Origin: CAYQTE01 sp964420285
Lineage (GTDB): Bacteria > Planctomycetota > Phycisphaerae > Tepidisphaerales > Tepidisphaeraceae
Assembly: GCA_964420285.1 (NCBI GenBank)
Contig: CAYQTE010000039.1
Span: 1 to 41,120 of the forward strand
Length of the DNA stretch: 41,120 nt
Direction of reading: 5' to 3'
Positions within the stretch are counted from its first letter, which is position 1. Each line of letters opens with the position of its first letter. The translations under genes and the position numbers were made by a program. Below are positions 1 to 7,984 of this stretch, one piece after another. The notes beneath the pieces were generated by a model. The model was not told the origin of the DNA and made no database searches. It was given only the letters and a program-made list of their open reading frames with translations.

Positions 1-113
1 CACCCATGCCGCCGTAACCACCGCCGCCCATGCCGCCGTAGCCGCCACCACCCATGCCGCCATAGCCACCGCCGCCGTATCCGCCACCGCCGCCCCCGTA
101 GCCGCCGCCACCG
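1..113 (-). repeat. In-frame Gly/Tyr/Met tandem repeat coding region
   Basis: Imperfect tandem units of about 18-27 bp built from GGC/GGT, TAC/TAT and ATG codons encode GGGGYGG and GGMGGGGYGG on the minus strand. The array continues past the window edge, so copy number is unknown. It belongs to the STN-domain gene and is probably a flexible low-complexity linker. Confidence 0.8.
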
Positions 114-565
114 CTGTTATTGGTTGAGGCGGAAAAATTCGGCACAGTGATGAGCAGATCGCGCACATCGTAGACGATGGTATAGACGTGTTTGTCGGCT
201 TCAGTTTTTGTGGTGATCTGGATGACGTCACGATCGATGTAGAACGTGAGCACGTCGGCCGAGGTGCTGGCCTGGGTGAGGATGAGGGTCAGGACCTGCT
301 CGAGCGAGGTGTTCTTGACGCGCAGGTTGATGGAGGCATCCTTGGTGATGCTCGCGGCGTTGAGGGTTTTCCAATCGACGACGATATTGGCGCCGGAGAC
401 GTCGTGCAGGAAGTCGACGCAGTCGCTCAGGGGAACGTTGTCAAACTTGGTGGAGGGAACGTTCGAGTTCAGTAGATGGCGCACACTGGTTTCGCCGCGA
501 GCGGTGGCAAAAGACAATGTGGCGAGCGAAATGACGAAATACGCAACGAAACATGTCCGTGACAT
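1..565 (-). CDS. Exported STN/secretin-N-domain protein with Gly/Tyr-rich tail (3' partial)
   Basis: The reading frame is open from an ATG at 565 to the window edge, so only the N-terminal 188 residues are seen. A good Shine-Dalgarno (GGAGGTG, 569-575) lies 3 nt upstream of the ATG. Residues 1-24 form a signal peptide (hydrophobic FVAYFVISLATLSFA ending ATARG). Residues about 38-120 look like an STN / secretin N-terminal short domain: FDNVPLSDCVDFLHDVSGAN, then NLRVKNTSLEQVLTLILTQA, then an FYIDRDVIQITT strand. These domains occur in type II secretion and TonB-linked outer-membrane proteins. From about residue 151 the protein turns into GGGGYGGMG-type repeats. The family is plausible; whether it is part of a secretin or a stand-alone planctomycete-style STN protein cannot be decided without the C-terminus. 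Confidence 0.72.
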   Translation of the reverse strand, partial: MSRTCFVAYFVISLATLSFATARGETSVRHLLNSNVPSTKFDNVPLSDCVDFLHDVSGANIVVDWKTLNAASITKDASINLRVKNTSLEQVLTLILTQASTSADVLTFYIDRDVIQITTKTEADKHVYTIVYDVRDLLITVPNFSASTNNSGGGGYGGGGGGYGGGGYGGMGGGGYGGMGGGGYGGMG

Positions 566-643
566 GATCACCTCCGAGTTCACCAGGAATAGCCTGATGA
601 CTGGCCGGTGAATGTCCCGGCAAATTGTCGTTCGCCCCTGTTA

Positions 644-1030
644 TTAACCGTTGCCCGTCCCCACGTTATCGGTGGGGCTGGCGGAAGTCACTGTATCAGA
701 GAGCGGCTTGCCTGTATAGGGATCAAATCGCATCGGTTTTCCAGTCTGAGGATCGAAGCGATAGGGCTCGGCGTCGGGGGCCGCACCGGGCAGGGCCGCC
801 TGCGGCGACTGGACCTTGGGGAGTTCGGCGCGAGGAGCCTGCGACTGGGTCGTGGCAGCCTGATTCACTTCCTCCTCAATTCCGGCCAGGCCCTTCTTGA
901 ATTCGACAATTCCCTTGCCAAGGCTGCGACCCACTTCCGGCAGTCGCTTGCCAAAAAAGAGCAGGCCGAAGATTGCGATGACAATCCACTCTTCGGGTCC
1001 CGGAATTCCAAACGCCAGAGGCAATTGCAT
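644..1030 (-). CDS. tatA: TatA/TatE-family twin-arginine translocase subunit
   Basis: This 128-residue protein is a component of the Tat pathway, which exports folded proteins across the inner membrane. Residues 11-25 (GPEEWIVIAIFGLLF) are the short N-terminal membrane helix. They are followed by the diagnostic FGKRLPEVGRSLGKGIVEFKK amphipathic helix with its FGxxxLP motif (residues 26-46), then an acidic EIEEE-like stretch. The C-terminal half is a proline/alanine-rich tail ending in two close repeats, RFDPQTGKP and RFDPYTGKP (about residues 91-109), which classic TatA does not have. No strong ribosome binding site is visible. A Tat-dependent substrate, the GH9 protein, is encoded 1.7 kb away. 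TatA versus TatB cannot be fully separated from sequence alone, but the short length and FGKRLP favour TatA. Confidence 0.9.
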   Translation of the reverse strand: MQLPLAFGIPGPEEWIVIAIFGLLFFGKRLPEVGRSLGKGIVEFKKGLAGIEEEVNQAATTQSQAPRAELPKVQSPQAALPGAAPDAEPYRFDPQTGKPMRFDPYTGKPLSDTVTSASPTDNVGTGNG

Positions 1031-1338
1031 AAGTCACCGTTAGGTACGACACCGTCTCATTGAATCATAGCCTGCCAGCGCCGCCGGGGCGTGGAAGAAA
1101 TTGTCATCGGGCAAATGCGTCCCAAATTCGATCGTAACCGATGATCTGGCAACGAGTTGGCTCTCTCAAATTCGGCCCGGCCGCCGCCAATTACGCTCTG
1201 GGGCACGCTTGGCCCACTACCTTTATACACTATCGACACGGCCAAGCGTTAATAATTCTACTTCTGGCAAGGACTTTTGTGAAGGTCTCGTGCGACGGAG
1301 AAATTCGGAACCTGGGATCCGGACGGTATACTGCGGGC
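1031..1338. other. 308-bp divergent intergenic region
   Basis: This spacer separates tatA (minus) from the first zinc-ribbon gene (plus) and must hold both promoters. Going left, TATGAT can be read on the minus strand about 35 nt upstream of tatA without a convincing -35. Going right, TATACT at 1327-1332 ends 6 nt before the zinc-ribbon ATG. No convincing ORF, RNA gene or terminator is seen; short ORFs here have no recognisable content. Confidence 0.5.
1327..1332 (+). promoter_or_regulatory. Candidate -10 box abutting the start codon
   Basis: TATACT lies 6 nt upstream of the ATG at 1339, with only TTCGGA (1304-1309) as a poor -35 at 17-bp spacing. There is no Shine-Dalgarno in the 20 nt before the ATG. 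If the box is used, transcription would begin at or next to the A of the ATG, giving a leaderless mRNA. Confidence 0.35.
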
Positions 1339-1992
1339 ATGTCCACCGACGAAATCCAGTGTCCCGGCTGTGGGGCCGACGTGCCCGCCGACGCGACCCA
1401 GTGCCCGGATTGCGGCGCTTCAACCGTGGCTGCCCAGATTGGCGCGACGACCGCCAGTGAGTGTCCATCCTGCCACGCTCACCTGACGTCGGTCGCCATC
1501 GGCAACGCGACCATCGAGGAATGCATCCCCTGCGCCGGCATCTGGGTCAAGGCCGCCGACTTCGATGCCATCTGCGCCGATGAACAATCCGAGACCGCCG
1601 CAATGAACTTGCCGATGCGGGAGATGCCGGCCGAGGACGAGGATGCGCCGGTGCATTATCTCAAATGCCCCACCTGCGGACAGATCATGAACCGGACGGT
1701 TTACGGACAGGTATCGGGCGTGGTTGTCAGCACCTGCCGCGACCACGGAATATGGTTCGATCACGGCGGGTTGCGTCGCGTGATCGAACTGGTTCGCAGC
1801 GGCGCCCTTCAGAAAGCGCAGGCCCGACAGGCCGAGGAGTCGCAGCGAGAAGAGGCTCTGGCGGCGCAGGACGCATTTCTGGATTCTCTGCCGGGCGTCG
1901 AGACGACCTACTGGAAGCCTCGAACCCACTATCGCAACGCGGATGTGATCGGGGCCATCGGCGCGTTGATACGATACGCCGTGCATATCTGA
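1339..1992 (+). CDS. zf-TFIIB-type multi-zinc-ribbon protein (copy 1)
   Basis: A 217-residue soluble protein of unknown function. It has three cysteine clusters: CPGC..CPDC (C8, C11, C22, C25), a zf-TFIIB ribbon CPSC..ECIPCAGIWV (C42, C45, C62, C65) and a second zf-TFIIB-like ribbon CPTC...STCRDHGIWFD (C110, C113, C133, H136). The CxGIW / HGIWFD ends are typical of the zf-TFIIB family. The C-terminus is a charged Gln/Glu/Ala-rich helix (about 155-185) and ends in ADVIGAIGALIRY, which is conserved in the next gene. The ATG at 1339 is chosen because the protein similarity to copy 2 begins there; the in-frame upstream extension has no family character. The zinc-binding prediction is strong. A nucleic-acid or protein partner is not shown by the sequence. 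Confidence 0.8.
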   Translation: MSTDEIQCPGCGADVPADATQCPDCGASTVAAQIGATTASECPSCHAHLTSVAIGNATIEECIPCAGIWVKAADFDAICADEQSETAAMNLPMREMPAEDEDAPVHYLKCPTCGQIMNRTVYGQVSGVVVSTCRDHGIWFDHGGLRRVIELVRSGALQKAQARQAEESQREEALAAQDAFLDSLPGVETTYWKPRTHYRNADVIGAIGALIRYAVHI

Positions 1993-2003
1993 GGCGATTT
2001 CCC

Positions 2004-2717
2004 ATGGACACCTCGGCCGGAGTTCTTCATTGTCCCTCGTGCGGCGCCGCGATATCCGACGGCTCGACGCAGTGCCAGTATTGCCACGCCCTGCTGCAAA
2101 CCATCGCGTGCCCGTCATGCTTTGGCATGATGTTCAAGGGGAGCAAATTCTGCCCGCATTGCGGAGCGTCGGCGCTGGATCCGCAAATCGGCCCGGCCGT
2201 GGCGCACCAATGCCCGCTGTGCCAGGCGCAGTTGACGGCCGTCAGCATCGGCGCGGCCAAGCTGGAGGAGTGTATTTCCTGCGCCGGGATCTGGGTCGGC
2301 GTCGTCGAGTTCAACGCAATCTGCGCCGACAACGAAAGGCAAGCGGCCGCCATGACCTTGCCCATGCGGCCGGCGCCGCCGAGCGATTGGAAAGTTCACT
2401 ATCTCAAATGCCCCACCTGCGGCGAATTGATGAACCGCACAAATTACGCGCACGCCTCGGGCGTCATCATCAACTCGTGCCCCAAACATGGAATCTGGTT
2501 CGATCACGACGGACTTCGCCGGGTGATCGAGTTCATCCGCAACGGCGGGCTGAGCCGGGCGCGGGTATTGGACGCCGAGGAAGCGGCGCGGAGAGCGGAC
2601 GCCAACCAGCAGGACCGGTTGTTGGAGAGCGTGATGCCGGCGCCGGTTGGTTCGTACTACAACAATGGGGACGTGCTGGGCGCGATCGCCCACATCATCG
2701 GGTCGGCTTTGCGCTGA
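2004..2717 (+). CDS. zf-TFIIB-type multi-zinc-ribbon protein (copy 2)
   Basis: A 237-residue paralogue of the preceding gene, 11 nt downstream, so the two are probably co-transcribed and arose by tandem duplication. GAGG at 1991-1994 overlaps the upstream stop and can act as ribosome binding site. It differs by an extra ribbon at the N-terminus: CPSC..CQYC (C10, C13, C24, C27), CPSC..CPHC (C36, C39, C50, C53), CPLC..CISCAGIW (C70, C73, C90, C93), then CPTC...SCPKHGIWFDHDGLRRVIEF. The stretch between the two zf-TFIIB ribbons and the last 15 residues (NGDVLGAIAHIIG) closely match copy 1. Its end is only 9 nt from the end of the convergent GH9 gene, with no hairpin terminator in the gap. Function unknown. 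Confidence 0.8.
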   Translation: MDTSAGVLHCPSCGAAISDGSTQCQYCHALLQTIACPSCFGMMFKGSKFCPHCGASALDPQIGPAVAHQCPLCQAQLTAVSIGAAKLEECISCAGIWVGVVEFNAICADNERQAAAMTLPMRPAPPSDWKVHYLKCPTCGELMNRTNYAHASGVIINSCPKHGIWFDHDGLRRVIEFIRNGGLSRARVLDAEEAARRADANQQDRLLESVMPAPVGSYYNNGDVLGAIAHIIGSALR

Positions 2718-2726
2718 GAACGATGT

Positions 2727-4505
2727 TCAATCGCCTCGCGTCGCCGGGCGCGTCGCGGCGATCTTGGCGGGCATCCCCAACCCATTCTGCAACTCGGCCA
2801 TCAGCCACATGGTCCAGGCGAGCATCGGTGTCCAGTATTCGCAGGTGTTCCAGCTTCCCGGCAGCAGTTGCGGCCGGTCGCTGGCATCGCCGCCGATGCC
2901 GTTGGTGACGCCGCCGGGGATGACCGGCGTCGGCGGCTTGAAGGCGTCGGGGCGATACACCTGTGGCTGGTTGCGGCCGACATCGGTCATGGTGCTGGCG
3001 TCGAACGGATTGGCGCCCAGAATCCAGTCGAGTTGCCTCTGGGCCAGATCGAACAGACTGGCATCACCCAGCAGGCGCGCCGACAAGGCCAGCCCCACGC
3101 CGCTGCTGGCCAGGTTGGCGTTGATTCCCACCCACCAGGTTTCATTGGCCGATTCTTCCCCGCGCGGCTTCATGAACCAGCGATACCACATTGGCCCGAT
3201 TCGGCGATTGCCGCCAGGATCAGGTGATTCGTAGAGTCCAAACGGCACGATGCCCATCCCCGATCGGCGAGCCATCGTCGCAAGGTGGTCCGCGTAGTGC
3301 CGCAAACCCGCCCGCCAGGTTGGCGCATCGGCGTGAGTGCCAAACTGGTCCAGCGCCACCGCCATCGCCACCAGCGGCAGATTGCCGTGCTTGATCTGCC
3401 GGTAAGGTGATGGATCGTCGCGGGCGGTGCGGAAATATCCGGTCGGTTGATCCGGCCGGGCGGCAGTGGTTACTTGCAGGGAAAGCAGTCGCTTCATTGC
3501 CTCGGCTACAAGCTGCGGCGCGGCGGGATCGTTCCACGCGCGGTGCATCTCCGCAATCGCCATGATCTGCGCCGAAAGCGTTGTGGCCGCGCCGGGCGAA
3601 TTATTGGCGGTACACCATTGCCAACATTTCCGCGCCGCCAGTTCACAGCGATGGGCGTAATCCGGATCCTTGTCGCGCACGAACCTGGCCACAAATGCCT
3701 GAGCGGCGATGAAATGAAACTGGGCCGGCAACTCGCACTGCTCGACGTGGATCGGGCGATCATCCGATGTGCCGACGCGATTGTCAGTGAAATAATTGCC
3801 ATCGTCGCCGCCGCAGTAATTCATCAGGAATCCGGCCGGTTCCTGCATGTTGAGGAAATAGCGGTTTCCCCAGCGCAATTCGGCCTCGATGGCATCGCGT
3901 TGTTCGCTCATGCGGCCGGCGATGCGCGACAGGCCGATCATGGCGTAGATCGTGGCATCCACCCATTTTCGCAGATCGCAGGCGTCGTGCCATCCGCCGG
4001 TGGCGTCGTGATGGGCGCCGGTGTCCGTTCGCTTGCCATCGTCGAGATGGCAGGGCGCGTGATAGCCGGTTGTGCTGTCGCCGCAGCGCTGGCGGGAGAG
4101 ATAGGCCAGGCTCTTGCCCAGCGCGGCGTCGTAAATGTCCGGTGCGATTGAAAACGGCCCGGAGCGCCGGTTGGCCATTTGCACGACATACGATCCGGCC
4201 TGCCGAAGTGCGCCAAAATCACATACGCCAAACGAACCAAAATCGCCGGAAATGACGGCGGCGGAACCGGAAAATGCGGTCTGACCGGACGACGAGTTGA
4301 CGACCGTAAACGGGCCGGCCGATGCGCCGGGCACATAGGCGATCTTCGACGCCGCCGGACAGAATCCGACGTGGTTGAGGAGGATCGGCTCCTGCCCCGC
4401 CCTTTGAGCCAGGATGGCCTCGACCGATACAAGTCCGGCAGCACCGGCCGCTCCCGCCGCAACCTGAATGAACCGCCGCCGGCTCCATGCTGCTTGATCC
4501 GCCAT
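2727..4505 (-). CDS. Tat-exported glycoside hydrolase family 9 protein (endoglucanase-like)
   Basis: A 592-residue exported glycosidase, likely acting on beta-glucans such as cellulose or mixed-linkage glucan. The start at 4505 is supported by GGAGG 6-7 nt upstream; an upstream in-frame ATG lacks this. Residues 8-14 (SRRRFIQ) followed by VAAGAAGAAGLVSVEAILA form a twin-arginine signal. Residues about 39-118 resemble the CelD N-terminal Ig-like domain (PILLNHVGFCP, then VVQMANRRSGPFSI). The (alpha/alpha)6 catalytic domain follows from about 122. It contains TGGWHDACDLRKWVDA (about 169-184), equivalent to the GH9 GGWxDAGDxxKY motif with two Asp (D174, D177) and Cys in place of Gly. Near the end, WNTCEYWTP (E about 556) supplies the probable acid. 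Substrate cannot be read from sequence. Confidence 0.85.
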   Translation of the reverse strand: MADQAAWSRRRFIQVAAGAAGAAGLVSVEAILAQRAGQEPILLNHVGFCPAASKIAYVPGASAGPFTVVNSSSGQTAFSGSAAVISGDFGSFGVCDFGALRQAGSYVVQMANRRSGPFSIAPDIYDAALGKSLAYLSRQRCGDSTTGYHAPCHLDDGKRTDTGAHHDATGGWHDACDLRKWVDATIYAMIGLSRIAGRMSEQRDAIEAELRWGNRYFLNMQEPAGFLMNYCGGDDGNYFTDNRVGTSDDRPIHVEQCELPAQFHFIAAQAFVARFVRDKDPDYAHRCELAARKCWQWCTANNSPGAATTLSAQIMAIAEMHRAWNDPAAPQLVAEAMKRLLSLQVTTAARPDQPTGYFRTARDDPSPYRQIKHGNLPLVAMAVALDQFGTHADAPTWRAGLRHYADHLATMARRSGMGIVPFGLYESPDPGGNRRIGPMWYRWFMKPRGEESANETWWVGINANLASSGVGLALSARLLGDASLFDLAQRQLDWILGANPFDASTMTDVGRNQPQVYRPDAFKPPTPVIPGGVTNGIGGDASDRPQLLPGSWNTCEYWTPMLAWTMWLMAELQNGLGMPAKIAATRPATRGD

Positions 4506-4612
4506 AGCATCCTCCGATTTGATTGCCGCGACGTCAGCCGCAGGGGACATCGCGACAAATTGTGCAAGAATTTCTGGGCAAGAGTAATTCGATGCGATGC
4601 AGACTCTTACCC

Positions 4613-4740
4613 CCTCCCCTTGTACTCAGGGGGAGGGTTGGGGTGGGGGTTGGCCGCCGCGGCGATGCTCGGCGACTCAGCCTCCCAAGCCGCTGGCGAA
4701 GAACCCCCACCTCTGTCCTCCCCCTGAGTACAAGGGGAGG
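4613..4740. repeat. REP/BIME-like inverted repeat pair
   Basis: Two perfect 24-nt inverted copies lie at 4613-4636 and 4717-4740 (core TTGTACTCAGGGGG and its complement). Each copy is itself an imperfect palindrome (CCTCCCC...GGGGAGG). Next to the arms are degenerate flanks: GGTGGGGGTT after the left arm and AACCCCCACC before the right one. The 80-nt centre is ordinary. This has the architecture of a bacterial REP pair or small MITE. It sits in the 367-bp gap (4506-4872) between the GH9 gene and the downstream sigma-54 activator, both minus; no other feature is seen in that gap. As RNA it would fold into a long hairpin. Confidence 0.75.
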
Positions 4741-4872
4741 AGGAAAAGGCGGTTGCCCCGAGATTCGGGCACACTCGCGATGGCTGGCCTGTGCGGCGTG
4801 CATGGCAAGATTCGGATAGACCTGTGAATAGCGCGGCGGCCAACAGGCACGGCGCTTCGAGACGAAGAGTTC

Positions 4873-5880
4873 TTATTGCGGCAGGTGCAGATTCAGCCGG
4901 GCGATCATGCGGTTGAGCTTCTGAATATTGATGCCCAGGATTCTGCTGGCGGCGGCCTTGTTGTAATTGGTGTGCTTCAGGGCCTTGGCAATGGTGCAGC
5001 GCTCAACGTGGATCAGGCTGAGCGCTTCCTCGGAGACTTCCTTGAATTCAGGATCGCGGCGAAGACTCGGGGGAAGGTCGTCGAGCGTGACCACGCCGGA
5101 AGCCGCCAGCACATGCGCGTGTTCCATGACATTGGCAAGTTCGCGCACATTGCCCGGCCAGGGATAGGCGCGAAGGACATCAATCACCGCGGGGCTGAGG
5201 CGCTTAACCGGTTCGTTGTACAGCGCCGCCTGAATGGCCAGAAAATGCTGGCCGAGCGGGGCGATGTCATCGACACGTTCGCGAAGGGGCGGCAGATGCA
5301 GCACCATCACGTTGAGGCGGAAGAACAAGTCCTGCCGGAATTCGCCGGCCCGGACCATTTTTTCGAGATTGCGGTTGGTCGCGGTTATCAGACGCACATC
5401 AACGGGACGGGGCCGGAAATCGCCGACCGGCGTCACCGTGCGCTCCTGAAGGACGCGCAGAAGTTTGGATTGGAGGTGCAGGCTGAGTTCGCCGATTTCG
5501 TCGAGGAACAGCGTGCCGGTATCGGCCGCGCGGATAAAGCCCAGCGAATCGCGGGTCGCGCCGGTGAACGCGCCCTTGGCATGGCCGAACAGTTCGCTTT
5601 CGAACAATGTATCGGACAGTGACGAGCAATCGACAGGGATAAACGGCTTGTCAGAGCGGTCGCTGCGGCCGTGAATGTACCGGGCAAGCATTTCCTTACC
5701 AGCGCCGGTCTCGCCAAGGATCATGATGGTTGATCGCCGGGTGGCGATGTCATCGGCCTTGCGTTTGACCTGAGCAATGGAGGCAGACTCTCCGATGAAG
5801 GCTTCGAGGCGGTCAAGAGCGAGAAAAGATGGTACGGGCTCTAAATCCACAGGCCCCTCAGGGTGCGAACCAAGGAACAT
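4873..5880 (-). CDS. Sigma-54-dependent transcriptional activator, no receiver domain
   Basis: A 335-residue bacterial enhancer-binding protein that remodels RNA polymerase-sigma54 by ATP hydrolysis. The AAA+ domain starts almost at once. It has Walker A GETGAGKE (56-63), the sigma54-contacting GAFTGA loop (103-108), Walker B TLFLDE (123-128), the LFFRLNVMVLHLPPLRER sensor/arginine-finger region (about 185-202) and YPWPGNVREL (239-248). The C-terminus carries a Fis-type helix-turn-helix (about 293-330, TIAKALKHTNYNKAAASRIL). Only about 25 residues precede the AAA+ domain, so there is no response-regulator receiver, PAS or GAF input domain. Control must come from expression level, a partner or promoter binding. 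The ribosome binding site at 5880 is weak. Target genes are unknown; no clear sigma-54 promoter was found nearby. Confidence 0.9.
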   Translation of the reverse strand: MFLGSHPEGPVDLEPVPSFLALDRLEAFIGESASIAQVKRKADDIATRRSTIMILGETGAGKEMLARYIHGRSDRSDKPFIPVDCSSLSDTLFESELFGHAKGAFTGATRDSLGFIRAADTGTLFLDEIGELSLHLQSKLLRVLQERTVTPVGDFRPRPVDVRLITATNRNLEKMVRAGEFRQDLFFRLNVMVLHLPPLRERVDDIAPLGQHFLAIQAALYNEPVKRLSPAVIDVLRAYPWPGNVRELANVMEHAHVLAASGVVTLDDLPPSLRRDPEFKEVSEEALSLIHVERCTIAKALKHTNYNKAAASRILGINIQKLNRMIARLNLHLPQ

Positions 5881-6039
5881 TTAATCCCATCCGGACTCCA
5901 AACATAACCGCCGTTCGCCCGCCATGCAACAAATAAACGGCGATTTTTCTTGACCGGCCGGGGAAAATTCCCGGCGCAGGTCGCATAGTAACTCGCTTAA
6001 TAGCATACCCTTGCGGTTTTTCGGCGCCATTCAAACCCG

Positions 6040-7476
6040 TCAGACGCGCAGCGCGGCAGCATCGCCCAGAGCGTCCCGATAACGGTCCCGCACCGGTTTG
6101 ACCACCCGCTCGATAAAATGGGTAACTTGTTCCGGCGCACGTCCGATAAAATTCATCGGCTCCAGCACCTTCTTCACATCAATATTCCGAAATGCCTCGT
6201 CCGCCTCAAGCCGCGCGATCAGGTCGTTCGGCTGGCCCTGGTTCTTGACTCGATCGGCCGCCGCCCTGCTGTGACGACGGATCCGCTCGTGCAGATCCTG
6301 GCGATCGCCGCCGGATCGGACGGCCGCCATGAGAATCTCCTCGGTCGCCATGAACGGCAGTTCCGCCGCTACCGCCGCCGCGATTGTGTGGGGATAAACA
6401 ACCAGCCCGCGAGCCACATTGATGATGATGAGCAAACACCCGTCGATGGCCAGAAACGCCTCCGGGACCGATAACCGCTTGTTGCTCGAATCGTCGAGCG
6501 TGCGCTCGAACCACTGCTCGGCCGCGGTTTGCAGCGGCGAGGTCGCCAGACTGATGACGAACCGCGCCAGCCCCGTCGCCCGCTCGCATCGCATCGGGTT
6601 CCGTTTATACGCCATGGCGCTGCTGCCGACCTGTTCCTCCTCCATCGGCTCTTCCATCTGCTTCATCCCGGCCAGGAGCCGCACGTCGTTGCACATTCGA
6701 TGGACGCTGCCGGCAATGCCGGCCAGATCGCAGACCACCTGGGCATCGGCCTTACGCGGGTAAGTTTGTCCCGTAACGGCATAGCTTTCCTTGAAGCCAA
6801 ACCGCTGCGTCACCATCTGGTCGAGCAGATCGACCCTGTCGTGATCCTGATCGAACAGAGACAGGAACGAGGCCTGCGTTCCGGTGGTTCCCTTGACGCC
6901 GCGGAAGCGCATCGTGGCCATGCGGTGCTCGATGGCTTCCAGGTCCATCACAAAATCCTGGGCCCACAGCGTGGCGCGCTTGCCGACAGTCGTAAGCTGG
7001 GCCGGCTGAAAATGCGTGTACCCGAGCGTCGGCAGGTCTTTCCATTTCTCGGCGAACGAGGCCAGAGCATCGATCGCGCACGCCAGCCGCCGGGCCAGAA
7101 TCCCCATCGCCTCGCGTTGAATAATCAAATCCGCGTTATCAACGACATATTGGCTGGTGGCGCCCAGGTGGATGATCGCCTTGGCGGCGGGTGCGGCCTC
7201 TGCGAATGTGTGTACATGGGCCATCACATCGTGCCGGAGTTTCTGTTCCCATTCGGCCGCCCGGACCATATCGATCGAATCGACATTCCGCTCCATCTGC
7301 GAGAGGGCTTCGTCCGTAATGCGGGCAAGACCCAGTTCGCGCTGACAGCGGGCCAGTTCGATCCAGAGTTTCCGCCAGAGCGTGAACTTATACCTCGGAG
7401 AAAACAGCCGCAGCATCTGCTCGCTGGCATTCCTCGCCGCAAGCGGAGATTCGTAGGTGTCGTAAGTGTCCGCCAT
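6040..7476 (-). CDS. purB: Adenylosuccinate lyase
   Basis: A 478-residue cytosolic enzyme of purine synthesis. It cleaves SAICAR to AICAR and adenylosuccinate to AMP, releasing fumarate. Fumarase/aspartase-superfamily signatures are present: LGATSQYVVDN (104-114), TLGYTHFQPAQ (150-160) and the catalytic loop GSSAMAYKRNPMR (284-296). Length and the loop sequence resemble the longer animal-type ADSL branch rather than the short B. subtilis type. The ATG at 7476 is preferred over the upstream one at 7527 because the family N-terminus (TYDTYESPLAARNAS) begins here. No Shine-Dalgarno precedes it, but TACAAT lies at 7488-7493, 11 nt upstream, suggesting a very short leader. The SAICAR synthetase gene purC lies 0.8 kb upstream on the same strand. 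Confidence 0.95.
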   Translation of the reverse strand: MADTYDTYESPLAARNASEQMLRLFSPRYKFTLWRKLWIELARCQRELGLARITDEALSQMERNVDSIDMVRAAEWEQKLRHDVMAHVHTFAEAAPAAKAIIHLGATSQYVVDNADLIIQREAMGILARRLACAIDALASFAEKWKDLPTLGYTHFQPAQLTTVGKRATLWAQDFVMDLEAIEHRMATMRFRGVKGTTGTQASFLSLFDQDHDRVDLLDQMVTQRFGFKESYAVTGQTYPRKADAQVVCDLAGIAGSVHRMCNDVRLLAGMKQMEEPMEEEQVGSSAMAYKRNPMRCERATGLARFVISLATSPLQTAAEQWFERTLDDSSNKRLSVPEAFLAIDGCLLIIINVARGLVVYPHTIAAAVAAELPFMATEEILMAAVRSGGDRQDLHERIRRHSRAAADRVKNQGQPNDLIARLEADEAFRNIDVKKVLEPMNFIGRAPEQVTHFIERVVKPVRDRYRDALGDAAALRV

Positions 7477-7621
7477 GTGTGCCGGGTATTGTACGGTCAG
7501 GAGCACGCGGATGCGAAGGGGGGCCAATGCCTCGCCGCGCAGATTTGCGACGTGCAGTCGCTATGCGTGAGACAGTGCGCCGAATGATGCGCCAGCGGTG
7601 CCGTGACACGCCTTCTCTCGG

Positions 7622-7984
7622 TCACAGCATTGGGTTCAGGGGAGAGCGGCGCACGCGCTTGGTGGTGACGGTGACAAAGTGGCCTGGAATGGCCGGTTCT
7701 ATCTTCGCCCAGAATCGCTCGAGGACGGCCAGACGCTCGGCCTCAGTCGGCACGTCAATTCGCAGCAGCAGCACGCCAAACGCCGGCTCACCGAGACAGA
7801 AGACCAGTTCACCATAGTCCGTATCACTGGTCATGACGACTCGGCCCTCGCGCGATGCGGAACGGAGAATATGCAAATCGCTGGTGGCTGGAGGGAACGA
7901 CGCGGCGCGCAAGACCTCATGCCCACGGCTTTCGAGGAAAGCAATGATGAGTTTTCCGATATGGGCGTCGACAAGGAATCTCAT
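7622..7984 (-). CDS. DUF5615-family PIN-like protein (putative toxin)
   Basis: A 120-residue protein with the compact PIN-like fold of the DUF5615/Mut7-C-related family, predicted to act as a nuclease-type toxin. Visible acidic positions are D7 in MRFLVDAHIG and the SDTDYGEL motif (about 53-60), both typical metal-binding sites of the fold. VMTSDTDYGELVF followed by GVLLLRIDVP matches the family pattern. It overlaps the preceding DUF433 gene by ATGA (stop 7981-7983, start 7982-7984), so the two are translationally coupled like a toxin-antitoxin operon. Activity is inferred from the family; the exact RNA target is unknown. Confidence 0.8.
   Translation of the reverse strand: MRFLVDAHIGKLIIAFLESRGHEVLRAASFPPATSDLHILRSASREGRVVMTSDTDYGELVFCLGEPAFGVLLLRIDVPTEAERLAVLERFWAKIEPAIPGHFVTVTTKRVRRSPLNPML

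Noticed and set aside
1..113. Short tandem repeats at the left edge as a possible CRISPR or satellite
   Set aside because: Units are irregular, have no unique spacers and keep an open reading frame coding for Gly/Tyr/Met; they are coding repeats.
5954..5976. Palindrome around CCGGGGAAAATTCCCGG as a terminator after purB
   Set aside because: Read in the purB direction the stem is followed by AAGAAAAA, not by a T-run; no intrinsic terminator can be claimed.
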